Origin: Prevotellaceae bacterium HUN156
Lineage (GTDB): Bacteria; Bacteroidota; Bacteroidia; Bacteroidales; Bacteroidaceae
Assembly: GCA_900119285.1 (NCBI GenBank)
Contig: FPIT01000012.1
Coordinates: 1-64,000 of the forward strand
DNA length: 64,000 bases
Reading direction: 5' to 3'
Position numbers and translations under genes: made by a program. Positions 23,632 to 32,904 of this stretch are shown piece after piece. Under the pieces are notes generated by a model, which was not told where the DNA came from, did no database searches, and was given only the letters and a program-made list of their open reading frames with translations. Positions within the stretch are counted from its first letter, which is position 1. Every line of letters begins with the position of its first letter.

Positions 23632-26094
23632 ATGGAAAATAAAATCGCAATGTATATGGATAACAAGAACAGGTCGTTCTCAATGATTGCCGATGTAGAG
23701 GGCGATTACAGCGACCTGACAAGTATGGAAATGCCCGAGGCATTGCCCATCTTAGCTGTGCGCAATCTTGTTTTGTTTCCTGGTGTTGTATCTCCCATCT
23801 TGATTGGTCGCGAATCGAGCATGACGCTCATTCGCAAGGCAGAAAAGCAGGATGGTCTGATTGGCGTTGTCTGTCAGCGCGACCCAGAGGTAGAGAGTCC
23901 TATCCGTTCCGACCTCTACGACTTCGGTGTATTTGCCAAAGTACTGAAGATACTGACACTCCCCAACGGAAATATCACTGCCATTGTACAAGGACTGGGC
24001 CGTCTGCGCCTTCAGGAGATACTGAAGTACAAGCCTTACATGATTGGTCGTGTATCAGCAGCGCAAGAGGAAGAGCCCGACGCCAACGATATGGAGTTCC
24101 GTACAGCAGTAGAAGACCTGCGCAACCAGACAGCAGAGTACATCCACATGAGTGATGACATCCCTGAGGAAGCCTCGTTTGCCATCAAGAATGTGGGCAA
24201 CAATATCATGGCACTGAACTTCATCTGCTCAAACATGCCTTTCAGCATCAAGGAGAAGATGGCGTTGCTGCAGCTGGACTCTATCAAGGAGCGCTTGTTC
24301 AACACGATGCGTATCGTAAACCGCGAAATCAACTTGCAGAATCTGAAGCTTGACATCCGCAACAAGACACGCGACGACATCGACGAGCAACAGCGTAACT
24401 ACTTCTTGCAGCAGCAGATTAAAAACCTGCAGGCTGAGATGGGTAACGAGAGTACCCCAGAGAAGAAAGAGCTGATGGAGAAGGCTGCTAAGAAAAAATG
24501 GCCTGAAGAGGTAAGCAAGTTCTTCTACAAGGAATTGGAGAAACTGGATCAGGTGAATCCCAACTCACCCGACTTTAATGTGCAGTTGACCTACTTGCAG
24601 ACGCTGGTAAACCTGCCATGGGGCGAGTATACCAAAGACGATTTGAACCTGCAGCGTGCCCAAAAGATTTTGGACCGCGACCACTACGGCATGGAAAAAG
24701 TAAAGGAGCGCATCCTGGAATATATCGCCGTATTGTCACTGCGTGGTGACCTGAAGAGCCCTATTCTCTGTCTGTATGGTCCTCCGGGAGTTGGTAAGAC
24801 TTCATTGGGCAAGTCTATTGCCGATGCGCTGAAGCGTAAGTATGTTCGTGTCAGCTTAGGCGGTCTGCACGACGAAGCTGAGATTCGCGGTCACCGCCGC
24901 ACCTATATCGGTGCCATGCCTGGCCGTATCATCAAGAACATCCAGAAGGCCGGCAGTTCAAACCCTGTATTCATCCTCGATGAGATTGACAAGGTAACAC
25001 AGAATACGCACAACGGTGACCCTGCATCAGCATTGCTTGAGGTATTGGACCCTGAACAGAACAATGCTTTCCACGACAACTACCTCGATGTAGACTATGA
25101 TTTGTCGAAGGTAATGTTCATCGCCACTGCCAATAACCTTGGCACCATTCCTCGCCCCCTACTCGACCGTATGGAGATTATCGAGGTAAGCGGTTATATC
25201 ACCGAAGAGAAATACGAGATTGCCAAGCGCCACCTCATTCCAAGAGAGAAAGACAATACTGGTCTGACAGATAAGAAGCTGACCTTCAACAAGGCTGCCA
25301 TCGAAAAGATAATCGAGCAGTATACTCGTGAGAGCGGTGTGCGCCAGTTGGAGAAGCAAGTCAACAAGGCACTGCGCAAACTGGCTTTCAAGAAAGCTGA
25401 GAGCGGTGAGCTGCCTTACGAGAAGATTACACCAAAAGAGATAGAGGACTTGTTGGGCAAACCACCTTTCTATCGCGACATCTATCAAGGCAATGCCTAT
25501 GCCGGTGTGGTAACAGGATTGGCTTGGACGAGTGTTGGCGGTGAGATTCTCTTCATCGAGACCTCCCTGTCGAAAGGAAAGGGCTCTAAGTTGACGCTGA
25601 CAGGTAACCTTGGTGACGTCATGAAGGAGAGTGCTGTCATCGCACTGGAGTATGTCAAGGCTCATATTGACAAGTTGGGTGTTGACTACCGCATCTTCGA
25701 CCAGTGGAATATCCATATCCACGTGCCAGAGGGTGCCACACCAAAAGACGGTCCTTCGGCTGGTATCACGATTGCAACAAGTATCGCCTCTGCACTGACA
25801 CAGCGCAAGGTTCGCAAGAATACTGCCATGACTGGTGAGATTACACTGCGTGGCAAAGTGCTGCCCGTAGGTGGTATCAAGGAAAAAATCCTGGCTGCCA
25901 AGCGTGCTGGTATCACCGATATTGTGATGTGCAAAGAAAACGAAAAGGACATCAACGAGATTCCTGAAATCTATTTGCAGGGGGTTACTTTCCACTATGT
26001 AGAAAACGTACAGGACGTTTGGGACTTTGCACTAACAGATGAGATTGTAGCGCATCCCACGAACTTCACCATCGAGGAAGAGAAGAAAAGTTGA
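23632..26094 (+). CDS. lon: ATP-dependent protease Lon (820 aa)
   Basis: Cytoplasmic AAA+ protease for misfolded and regulatory proteins. A LON substrate-binding domain (about 35-230) and coiled coil lead to the AAA+ module with Walker [12 protein letters not shown] and Walker [10 protein letters not shown], then an S16 peptidase domain with [11 protein letters not shown] (catalytic Ser) and the Lys about 40 residues later (GGIKEK). Full length for LonA. ATG 23632 follows the -7 element. It begins an apparent lon-tgt-lptG operon. The 22-bp repeat array lies about 100 bp upstream of the promoter. Confidence 0.95.
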   Translation: MENKIAMYMDNKNRSFSMIADVEGDYSDLTSMEMPEALPILAVRNLVLFPGVVSPILIGRESSMTLIRKAEKQDGLIGVVCQRDPEVESPIRSDLYDFGVFAKVLKILTLPNGNITAIVQGLGRLRLQEILKYKPYMIGRVSAAQEEEPDANDMEFRTAVEDLRNQTAEYIHMSDDIPEEASFAIKNVGNNIMALNFICSNMPFSIKEKMALLQLDSIKERLFNTMRIVNREINLQNLKLDIRNKTRDDIDEQQRNYFLQQQIKNLQAEMGNESTPEKKELMEKAAKKKWPEEVSKFFYKELEKLDQVNPNSPDFNVQLTYLQTLVNLPWGEYTKDDLNLQRAQKILDRDHYGMEKVKERILEYIAVLSLRGDLKSPILCLYGPPGVGKTSLGKSIADALKRKYVRVSLGGLHDEAEIRGHRRTYIGAMPGRIIKNIQKAGSSNPVFILDEIDKVTQNTHNGDPASALLEVLDPEQNNAFHDNYLDVDYDLSKVMFIATANNLGTIPRPLLDRMEIIEVSGYITEEKYEIAKRHLIPREKDNTGLTDKKLTFNKAAIEKIIEQYTRESGVRQLEKQVNKALRKLAFKKAESGELPYEKITPKEIEDLLGKPPFYRDIYQGNAYAGVVTGLAWTSVGGEILFIETSLSKGKGSKLTLTGNLGDVMKESAVIALEYVKAHIDKLGVDYRIFDQWNIHIHVPEGATPKDGPSAGITIATSIASALTQRKVRKNTAMTGEITLRGKVLPVGGIKEKILAAKRAGITDIVMCKENEKDINEIPEIYLQGVTFHYVENVQDVWDFALTDEIVAHPTNFTIEEEKKS

Positions 26095-26110
26095 AAATGA
26101 AGAGTGAAGA

Positions 26111-27253
26111 ATGAAATTTGAAGTACAACATAACGACCCATATAGCAGTGCCCGCACAGGACTGATTACCACAGACCACGGACAGATAAAGACTCCTATC
26201 TTTATGCCCGTTGGAACAGTTGGTAGCGTGAAAGGTGTGCACTTCGCCGAACTGCGTGAGCAGGTAAAGGCGCAGATTATATTGGGCAACACTTACCACT
26301 TGTATTTGCGTCCAGGACTGGACATTCTGCGCAAGGCAGGTGGTCTGCATAAATTCAACACATGGGATCGTCCTATTCTTACCGACTCTGGTGGTTTTCA
26401 GGTATTCTCATTGACGGGAATCCGAAAACTGAAGGAAGAAGGGTGTGAGTTCCGTAGCCATATTGATGGTTCAAAACACATCTTTACACCAGAGAACGTG
26501 ATGGACACGGAGCGCGTCATCGGTGCCGATATCATGATGGCATTCGACGAATGTCCTCCAGGTGAAAGTGATTATCAGTATGCCAAGAACTCACTCAAGC
26601 TGACTCAGCGCTGGTTGGAGCGTTGCGTCAAGCGCTTTAACGAGACAGAGCCATTATACGGATACAACCAGACGCTGTTCCCCATCGTACAGGGCTGTAC
26701 CTATAAAGACTTGCGACAGGATGCAGCCAAGCATGTTGTGGACACGCTGGGCAAGTTGAACGATGGCGGTGGTGCCTCAATTGGCGGATTGGCAGTAGGC
26801 GAACCTACCGAAGTGATGTATGAGATGATTGAAGTTGTCAATGACATCCTTCCCAAAGACCGTCCTCGCTATCTGATGGGTGTCGGCACACCACAGAACA
26901 TTTTGGAAGCCATCGAGCGTGGCGTTGACATGTTCGACTGTGTGATGCCTACTCGTAATGGTCGTAACGCCATGCTGTTCACCTATGAGGGTACGATGAA
27001 TATGCGCAACAAGAAATGGGAGGACGACTTTTCTCCCATCGATCCAGACGGTTGCGAGATAGACCGCATCCACACGAAGGCATACCTGCACCATCTATTC
27101 AAGGCACAGGAACTGTTGGCCATGCAGATAGCATCTATCCACAACCTTGCCTTCTACTTAAGATTAGTCACTGATGCGCGTATGCATATAGAACAAGGTG
27201 ACTTCACACAGTGGAAGCGCAGCGTGATAGACAACTTAGGACGAAGAAGATAA
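26111..27253 (+). CDS. tgt: tRNA-guanine transglycosylase
   Basis: Exchanges the wobble guanine for a queuosine precursor in GUN-anticodon tRNAs. The TIM barrel has LTDSGGFQVFSL (catalytic Asp), GIGG-like GGLAVGEP, and the second Asp in RGVDMFDCVMPTRNGRN. The normal CxCxxC zinc site before KAYLHHL is not present: the segment reads DPDGCEIDRIHTKAYLHHL, keeping one Cys and the later His. I believe other Bacteroidetes Tgt proteins show similar loss. It starts 16 nt after lon. Confidence 0.93.
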   Translation: MKFEVQHNDPYSSARTGLITTDHGQIKTPIFMPVGTVGSVKGVHFAELREQVKAQIILGNTYHLYLRPGLDILRKAGGLHKFNTWDRPILTDSGGFQVFSLTGIRKLKEEGCEFRSHIDGSKHIFTPENVMDTERVIGADIMMAFDECPPGESDYQYAKNSLKLTQRWLERCVKRFNETEPLYGYNQTLFPIVQGCTYKDLRQDAAKHVVDTLGKLNDGGGASIGGLAVGEPTEVMYEMIEVVNDILPKDRPRYLMGVGTPQNILEAIERGVDMFDCVMPTRNGRNAMLFTYEGTMNMRNKKWEDDFSPIDPDGCEIDRIHTKAYLHHLFKAQELLAMQIASIHNLAFYLRLVTDARMHIEQGDFTQWKRSVIDNLGRRR

Positions 27254-27255
27254 GA

Positions 27256-28455
27256 ATGGAGATGCGAGAAAAAGCAATAAACATATTGCAAGGAATAAAG
27301 AGGATATTTCAACACCTGAAGGGCATCAAGCTCCCATCTTTTTTGAAAAGAGATGGGGGAAAGTTTCCTATCAAGCGAATGGACTGGTATATCATCAACA
27401 AGTTTATCGGTACCTACGTTTATTCTATCTTCTTGATTATCTCTATCTCTATCGTATTCGATGTCAACGAGAACTTGGCGAAGTTTACCTCTAACAATGC
27501 ACCGCTGCGCGCCATAGTCTTTGACTATTACGCCAACTTCGTGCCCTACTTTGCCAACCTCTTCTCACCACTGTTTGTCTTCATTGCCGTCATCTTCTTT
27601 ACCTCGAAGTTGGCAGGTAACTCGGAGATTATTGCGATGCTCGCCAGCGGTATGAGTTTCAAACGATTGCTGCGCCCTTATCTTATCTCTGCAGCGCTCA
27701 TCGCCATCTTAAACTTCTACCTCGGCTCGTATATCATTCCTAAGGGAACAGTGGTGCGCCACGACTTTGAATCGTTGTATAAGAACAACAACAAGAACAC
27801 ATCAGCATCCAACATTCAGCTGATGGTAGACAAGGGAGTTGTGGCATATATCTCGCAATACGATGACATCCGCAAAACGGGCTATGGCTTTGCGCTGTAT
27901 AAGTTTGACAACAAGAAGATGGTAAGTCAGATGAATGCCAACGTCATCCAGTATGACACCATTGCAGAAGAGCGCTATCACTGGAAGGCTCGCAACTATA
28001 AGATTCGTACGCTAAAAGGTATGCGTGAGGAAATTACCAGTGGTATAGAGATGGATACGGTGATACAGATGGAGCCGATGGACCTTGTCTTCTCAAAAGG
28101 ACAACAAGAGACCTTCACTTCACCAGAATTGAAGCGCTATATCTCCAAACAGCAACAGCGTGGTTCGAGTAATGTGGTACAATATGAAGTAGAATACCAC
28201 AAGCGCATAGCAACTTCATTCGCCTCGTTCATTCTGACAATCATCGGCGTGTCATTGTCATCACGCAAACGCAAAGGTGGTATGGGAATGTACTTGGGTA
28301 TCGGTCTGGCGCTGTCATTCACTTATATCCTATTGCAGACGGTGAGTGCGACATTTGCTATCAATGCTGACACGCCACCAATCCTCGCGGCTTGGATTCC
28401 AAACATTTTGTATGCTATCATCGCATACTATTGTTATAAACAGGCGCCGAGTTAA
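27256..28455 (+). CDS. LptF/LptG-family permease (399 aa)
   Basis: Transmembrane subunit of the ABC machine that lifts lipopolysaccharide from the inner membrane. It has the family layout: paired N-terminal membrane helices (about 45-135), a periplasmic beta domain (about 145-310), and more helices at the C-terminus. The ASGMSFKRLLRP segment is the coupling region typical of YjgP/YjgQ. ATG 27256 lies 2 nt after the tgt stop; 27262 is an alternative. Residues 26-36 (LPSFLKRDGGK) come from a small palindromic repeat (27331-27360). LptG is likelier than LptF but not certain. Confidence 0.85.
   Translation: MEMREKAINILQGIKRIFQHLKGIKLPSFLKRDGGKFPIKRMDWYIINKFIGTYVYSIFLIISISIVFDVNENLAKFTSNNAPLRAIVFDYYANFVPYFANLFSPLFVFIAVIFFTSKLAGNSEIIAMLASGMSFKRLLRPYLISAALIAILNFYLGSYIIPKGTVVRHDFESLYKNNNKNTSASNIQLMVDKGVVAYISQYDDIRKTGYGFALYKFDNKKMVSQMNANVIQYDTIAEERYHWKARNYKIRTLKGMREEITSGIEMDTVIQMEPMDLVFSKGQQETFTSPELKRYISKQQQRGSSNVVQYEVEYHKRIATSFASFILTIIGVSLSSRKRKGGMGMYLGIGLALSFTYILLQTVSATFAINADTPPILAAWIPNILYAIIAYYCYKQAPS
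27331..27360. repeat. Small palindromic repeat inside lptF/G-like gene
   Basis: CTCCCATCTTTTTTGAAAAG followed by AGATGGGGG: CCCATCT and AGATGGG arms around a T/A-rich loop. It resembles the C/G-rich intergenic repeat family and is in frame in the N-terminal cytoplasmic extension. Confidence 0.45.
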
Positions 28456-28458
28456 GCT

Positions 28459-28512
28459 AGTTGATAGTTGAAAGTTGACAATTGATAATTGACAATTGAT
28501 AATTGACAATTC
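28459..28512 (+). repeat. Tandem TTGATAATTGACAA repeat
   Basis: Repeated TTGATAATTGACAA-type units between the lptF/G-like gene and the helicase gene, ending at the helicase ATG. No promoter element was found in it. Confidence 0.6.
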
Positions 28513-29796
28513 ATGACATTTGAAGAAACGTATTTGAATGATAATATCCTTGATGCGCTATATGATATGCGCTTCGAGGAAATGACACCTATACAAGAAC
28601 AATGTATTCCGAAAATTCTCGATGGTCACGACCTTATCGGTGTGGCACAGACGGGAACAGGTAAAACGGCAGCTTATCTGTTGCCGATATTAAGCATGCT
28701 TGATGATGGCGGATTCCCCAAGGATGCCGTCAATTGTATCATCATGTCACCTACTCGCGAGTTGGCCCAACAGATAGATCAAGCTATGCAAGGCTTCGGC
28801 TATTATCTTGACGGTGTCAGCAGTGTGGCAGTATATGGTGGTAACGATGGTAACCGTTTCGACCAAGAGATGAAAGGCTTGAAGATGGGTGCTGATGTCA
28901 TTATCGCCACTCCTGGTCGCCTACTCTCTCATATCCGTATGGGACATGTAGACCTTAATCGTCTGAGTTTCTTTGTACTCGACGAAGCCGACCGTATGCT
29001 CGACATGGGTTTCTCTGACGACATCCTACAGATTGCCAAGATGTTGCCAAAGGATCACCAAACCATCATGTTCTCAGCAACGATGCCCACCAAGATACAA
29101 CAGTTGGCTCGTACCCTACTCAACAATCCTGTTGAAGTAAAGATTGCCGTATCAAAACCCGCAGAGAAGATTCAACAGTCAGCATACGTCTGCTACGAAC
29201 CTCAGAAGTTGGGTGTTATTCGCCACTTGTTTAAAGCTGGTGAACTACAGCGTGTCATTATCTTCTCGGGAAAGAAAGATAAGGTAAAGGACATCACTCG
29301 CGAATTGAAGCGCATGAACATCAACTGCGCACCGATGCACAGTGACCTGTCGCAGGCTGAGCGCGACGACGTGATGTATCGCTTTAAGATTGGACAAGTA
29401 GATGTATTGGTAGCTACAGATATCGTTGCACGAGGTATTGATATTGATGACATTCAAATGGTTATCAACTATGATGTACCCCACGATGTAGAAGACTATG
29501 TGCATCGTATCGGTCGTACCGCCAGAGCGCAGCGCGATGGCATTGCCATTAGCTTGGTCAGCGATCAAGATATCCGCTATTTCTCAGACATCGAGCGTTT
29601 CTTAGAGAAGGACATTCTCAAGACGCCACTTCCCGAAGGATTAGGAGAAGGACCTGAATACAAAGTGATTACACCTCATAAGAATTCACGAGGAAAAGGT
29701 GGCAGAGGACGCAGCGGCAAAAAGAGATACGGCGGAAAGAACAGAAGCAATGGGCAAAAGCCCAAGAAGAGCAAGGAAGGCCCTAAGACATCTTAG
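28513..29796 (+). CDS. DEAD-box RNA helicase, RhlE-like (427 aa)
   Basis: ATP-dependent RNA unwinding. Motifs in order: Q motif MTPIQEQCIP, Walker A AQTGTGKT, PTRELAQQ, TPGR, DEAD (VLDEADRM), SAT (FSATMP), ATDIVARGID and HRIGRTARA. The C-terminal tail (about 385-427) is basic and Gly-rich (GKGGRGRSGKKRYGGK), typical of RhlE/CsdA-like cold or ribosome-assembly helicases. Both RecA domains are complete. Confidence 0.92.
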   Translation: MTFEETYLNDNILDALYDMRFEEMTPIQEQCIPKILDGHDLIGVAQTGTGKTAAYLLPILSMLDDGGFPKDAVNCIIMSPTRELAQQIDQAMQGFGYYLDGVSSVAVYGGNDGNRFDQEMKGLKMGADVIIATPGRLLSHIRMGHVDLNRLSFFVLDEADRMLDMGFSDDILQIAKMLPKDHQTIMFSATMPTKIQQLARTLLNNPVEVKIAVSKPAEKIQQSAYVCYEPQKLGVIRHLFKAGELQRVIIFSGKKDKVKDITRELKRMNINCAPMHSDLSQAERDDVMYRFKIGQVDVLVATDIVARGIDIDDIQMVINYDVPHDVEDYVHRIGRTARAQRDGIAISLVSDQDIRYFSDIERFLEKDILKTPLPEGLGEGPEYKVITPHKNSRGKGGRGRSGKKRYGGKNRSNGQKPKKSKEGPKTS

Positions 29797-29984
29797 AAAA
29801 ACTTAGGATAACCTAGGAAATCACGGCTTTCACAATGCTCCATTTAATCTTTTTTAAGACAAAATAATAGGGGCATAGAGAACAACGTATCGGGATTTTT
29901 TGTAACTTTGCACCGCTTTTAAAAGTATATATCTTTTCACACACCTGTTATTCAGGTAGTTAGCGAAAATTTTAAGGAGAAAGA
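29797..29984. promoter_or_regulatory. rpoD upstream region with -7 element
   Basis: The spacer holds TAACTTTG at 29903-29910 with a T-rich stretch in front, then a leader of about 70 nt to ATG 29985. The leader contains CACACCTGTTATTCAGG and ends with AAGGAGAAAGA, a weak Shine-Dalgarno-like run close to the start. Confidence 0.55.
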
Positions 29985-30857
29985 ATGAGACAATTAAAGA
30001 TTCAAAAGAGTATTACGAATCGCTCAAGTGAGGCACTGGATAAGTATCTGGTGGAAATTGGCCGTGCGCCGCTGATCAGCATTGACGAGGAAATTGAGCT
30101 GGCTCAGAAGATACGCAAGGGCGGTCCTGAAGGCGAGCGCGCCAAGGACAAGTTGGTCACAGCAAACTTGCGATTTGTAGTATCCGTTGCCAAGCAGTAT
30201 CAGCATCAGGGACTGACACTTACTGACTTGATTGACGAGGGTAACATCGGCCTCATCAAAGCCGCACAGAAATTTGATGAAACTCGCGGTTTCAAATTCA
30301 TTTCTTATGCTGTATGGTGGATTCGCCAGAGCATTCTGCAGGCTATTGCAGAGCAGAGCCGTATTGTACGTCTGCCCTTGAACCAGGTTGGTAGCCTCAA
30401 CAAGATTAGTCATGAGATTAACCGCTTTGAGCAGGAATTCCAGCGTCATCCCTCTGTATCAGAGTTGAGTGATGCAACAAATATGGACGAGGAGAAGATT
30501 GCGCAGTCTATGCAGGCTGACAGTCACCACGTTTCTATTGACGCTCCTTTCCAGGATGGTGAGGACAACTGTATGCTTGACGTGATGGCAAGTGGAGACG
30601 ATTCACGTACCGACCGCCATGTAGACCACGAATCTATGGCTCAGGAGCTGAACTCTGTACTGCAGAAAGTACTGAAAGAGCGCGAGATTACTATTATCCG
30701 CGAATGCTTCGGTATCGGCTGTCATGAGAAAGGTCTTGAAGAGATTGGTGATCAGTTGGGACTGACCCGTGAGCGCGTTCGCCAGATTCGCGAGAAGAGC
30801 ATCGCCAAGTTGCGTGACTCTGGTAATGCAAGAATTTTGATGAAATATTTAGGCTAA
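29985..30857 (+). CDS. rpoD: Primary RNA polymerase sigma factor (RpoD/SigA type)
   Basis: Short Bacteroidetes-type primary sigma factor (290 residues) with no long region 1.1. Region 1.2 (ALDKYLVEIGRAPLIS) is followed by region 2 (NLRFVVSVAKQYQHQGLTLTDLIDEGNIGLIKAAQKFDETRGFKFISYAVWWIRQSI), region 3 and region 4 (RECFGIG, LTRERVRQIREKSIAKLR). This factor reads the TTTG / TAnnTTTG promoters seen across the window. Own promoter upstream. Confidence 0.95.
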   Translation: MRQLKIQKSITNRSSEALDKYLVEIGRAPLISIDEEIELAQKIRKGGPEGERAKDKLVTANLRFVVSVAKQYQHQGLTLTDLIDEGNIGLIKAAQKFDETRGFKFISYAVWWIRQSILQAIAEQSRIVRLPLNQVGSLNKISHEINRFEQEFQRHPSVSELSDATNMDEEKIAQSMQADSHHVSIDAPFQDGEDNCMLDVMASGDDSRTDRHVDHESMAQELNSVLQKVLKEREITIIRECFGIGCHEKGLEEIGDQLGLTRERVRQIREKSIAKLRDSGNARILMKYLG

Positions 30858-30884
30858 ATGTTTTGCGACTCCAGAAATTATTTG

Positions 30885-30892
30885 TAATTTTG
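30885..30892 (+). promoter_or_regulatory. -7 element just before GTG start of barrel gene
   Basis: TAATTTTG, 5 nt before GTG 30898; the transcript would start close to or at the start codon. Confidence 0.45.
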
Positions 30893-30897
30893 GGGTC

Positions 30898-32904
30898 GTG
30901 AATCAGAAGCTAAGCATAACCATATTAGTGCTGGGCATGATGACTCTCATGTCCAGCATTTGTTTTGCACGCGACCGTTCTGCCGATTCTCTTATTGTCA
31001 ACCGTATGTGGGACTATTATGAGAACTACGGCAAGAGTGTTGATGGTGTAAAGAGGAATATGTATTTTGTATACAACTTCGATTCAAAGCGTCGCAATGT
31101 ATTGCTCTATTTGGTTCCCACAATGTATTGCATTGCTAAAGGCGACAAGGAATATGCGGGAGAAGTCTATGGTAAACAAACATTTAATACCATATACGAC
31201 TTTCATTTCAAGCGTCAGGTAAGCTATGGTACCATCCCTCACCATCGTAGAGTAATGCCTTTACTCTATGACTTGACGATTCCAAATATCTATGGCAAGC
31301 AAATCTATTCAGACAAATTGCTGTCGCCCTTCCATCGCACCAACCGTTTCTTCTACAAATATCGGGTTGTACAGATAGGAACCAGTGCACATATCTATTT
31401 CCGACCACGAAGCAGCAATACCCAACTGATAAAAGGTAATGCTATCATTGACATAGAGACTGGTCGCGTGTTATCCTTTACCTTCAATGGCGAGTTTGAT
31501 ATGATAAACTTCAAGGTCGAAGGTGTGATGGACAAGTATGACGTGCATGACATCCTGCCGGACCATTGTTCCACAGAAGCATCCTTTAAGTTCTTAGGCA
31601 ACAAGATTCAGGCTAAGATGACCACATTCTATAATTGTCCCATCAGTCTGCCCGACTCTATTGAGAATCAGAGAGACCTCGCTATGATCAGCAAACTGCG
31701 CCCTATTCATATTGGCGTGGAAGAACAGATGGTCTACGATGAATATAAGAAGCAGCAACAGCGTGCCATGGAAAGCGACACGTTACCCAAGAGCAGCAAC
31801 CGCCTGAAAGATGTAGCATGGGATATCATCGGTGACAACTTAATCAATAGCATGCATACTCAGACAGAGAACATCTCGCTGAAGATGTCCCCCTTGTTGA
31901 ATCCATTATATATGGGATATAGTCATAGTAAAGGAGTCTCATACAAACTTAACATCGGTGCCCGCTATGCATGGAATGCGCATCGTTACCTCACACTAAA
32001 CCCGAAATTTGGTTATAGTTTCAAGAAAAAACAATTCTACTATACGCTCCCACTGCGCATGACCTATAACCCTAAGCGTAATGGTTATGCAGAATTATCA
32101 TGGGGTAATGGAAACCGCACCTCAAATGCAGCCCTTTATGAAACCTACCAAAAAGTGATGGGTGAAAAGGAGGTCATGCCAGAATTCAACGATGAATATA
32201 TCAAAGCAGTCAACAACGTGGTGGCTTTCGACTGGATAGAGATTACGAGTGGTTTGGTATACCATCTTCGTCAAAGTCGCAACCCACAGAAGATGCAACA
32301 GGCAGGACTGACGGATGACTTCCGAAGTTTCGCACCTTCACTAACTGTCCGTCTGACTCCTTGGAAGAAAGGCCCTACCCTGACAGCAAACTATGAACGC
32401 AGCTTTAAGAATATACTCCAGTCAAACCTTGACTATGAGCGCTGGGAGTTTGATGCTGTATATAAGCACCAAAACAAAAGTGTACGCATCCTGAATTTAC
32501 GTTTAGGCACAGGTTTTTATAGCAAACGTAGTTCAGACTATTTTGTTGACTATAGCAACTTCCGCGACAACAACCTACCTACTGGATGGGAAGATGACTG
32601 GACAGGACAATTCCAACTGCTCGACAGTCGTTGGTATAATGAGTCACGATACTATGTACGCGGTCACGCATCGTACGACTCTCCTCTCATTGGACTATCG
32701 TGGCTTCCATGGATCGGTAGAATTATTGAGACTGAGCGCTTTTATTTAAGTGCGATGTCCATTGAACATACGCACCCTTACTTTGAGATAGGATACGGTT
32801 TTAAGACGCGCTATTTGTCAACAGGCTTCTTCGCGAATTTCCTCAATACCCGTTTCCAAAGTTTTGGTTGTAAATTCACCATAGAACTATTCCGCCGATG
32901 GTAA
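30898..32904 (+). CDS. DUF5686-like outer membrane beta-barrel protein (668 aa)
   Basis: GTG start giving a good signal peptide (MNQKLSITILVLGMMTLMSSICFA). The N-terminal half contains a segment (IYFRPRSSNTQLIKGNAIIDIETGRVLSF) like the one in DUF5686 proteins, and the C-terminal half is rich in alternating aromatic/polar strands and ends with Trp (ELFRRW), as expected of an outer membrane barrel. The usual N-terminal carboxypeptidase-regulatory-like domain of DUF5686 proteins is missing. The 3' end overlaps the addA-like gene by 7 nt, so they may be co-translated. Function unknown; the family call is from memory. Confidence 0.7.
   Translation: MNQKLSITILVLGMMTLMSSICFARDRSADSLIVNRMWDYYENYGKSVDGVKRNMYFVYNFDSKRRNVLLYLVPTMYCIAKGDKEYAGEVYGKQTFNTIYDFHFKRQVSYGTIPHHRRVMPLLYDLTIPNIYGKQIYSDKLLSPFHRTNRFFYKYRVVQIGTSAHIYFRPRSSNTQLIKGNAIIDIETGRVLSFTFNGEFDMINFKVEGVMDKYDVHDILPDHCSTEASFKFLGNKIQAKMTTFYNCPISLPDSIENQRDLAMISKLRPIHIGVEEQMVYDEYKKQQQRAMESDTLPKSSNRLKDVAWDIIGDNLINSMHTQTENISLKMSPLLNPLYMGYSHSKGVSYKLNIGARYAWNAHRYLTLNPKFGYSFKKKQFYYTLPLRMTYNPKRNGYAELSWGNGNRTSNAALYETYQKVMGEKEVMPEFNDEYIKAVNNVVAFDWIEITSGLVYHLRQSRNPQKMQQAGLTDDFRSFAPSLTVRLTPWKKGPTLTANYERSFKNILQSNLDYERWEFDAVYKHQNKSVRILNLRLGTGFYSKRSSDYFVDYSNFRDNNLPTGWEDDWTGQFQLLDSRWYNESRYYVRGHASYDSPLIGLSWLPWIGRIIETERFYLSAMSIEHTHPYFEIGYGFKTRYLSTGFFANFLNTRFQSFGCKFTIELFRRW

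Noticed and set aside
25159..25995. 278-codon open frame antisense to lon
   Set aside because: Lies wholly within the conserved AAA+/protease coding region; composition is that of a shadow frame and no domain is seen.
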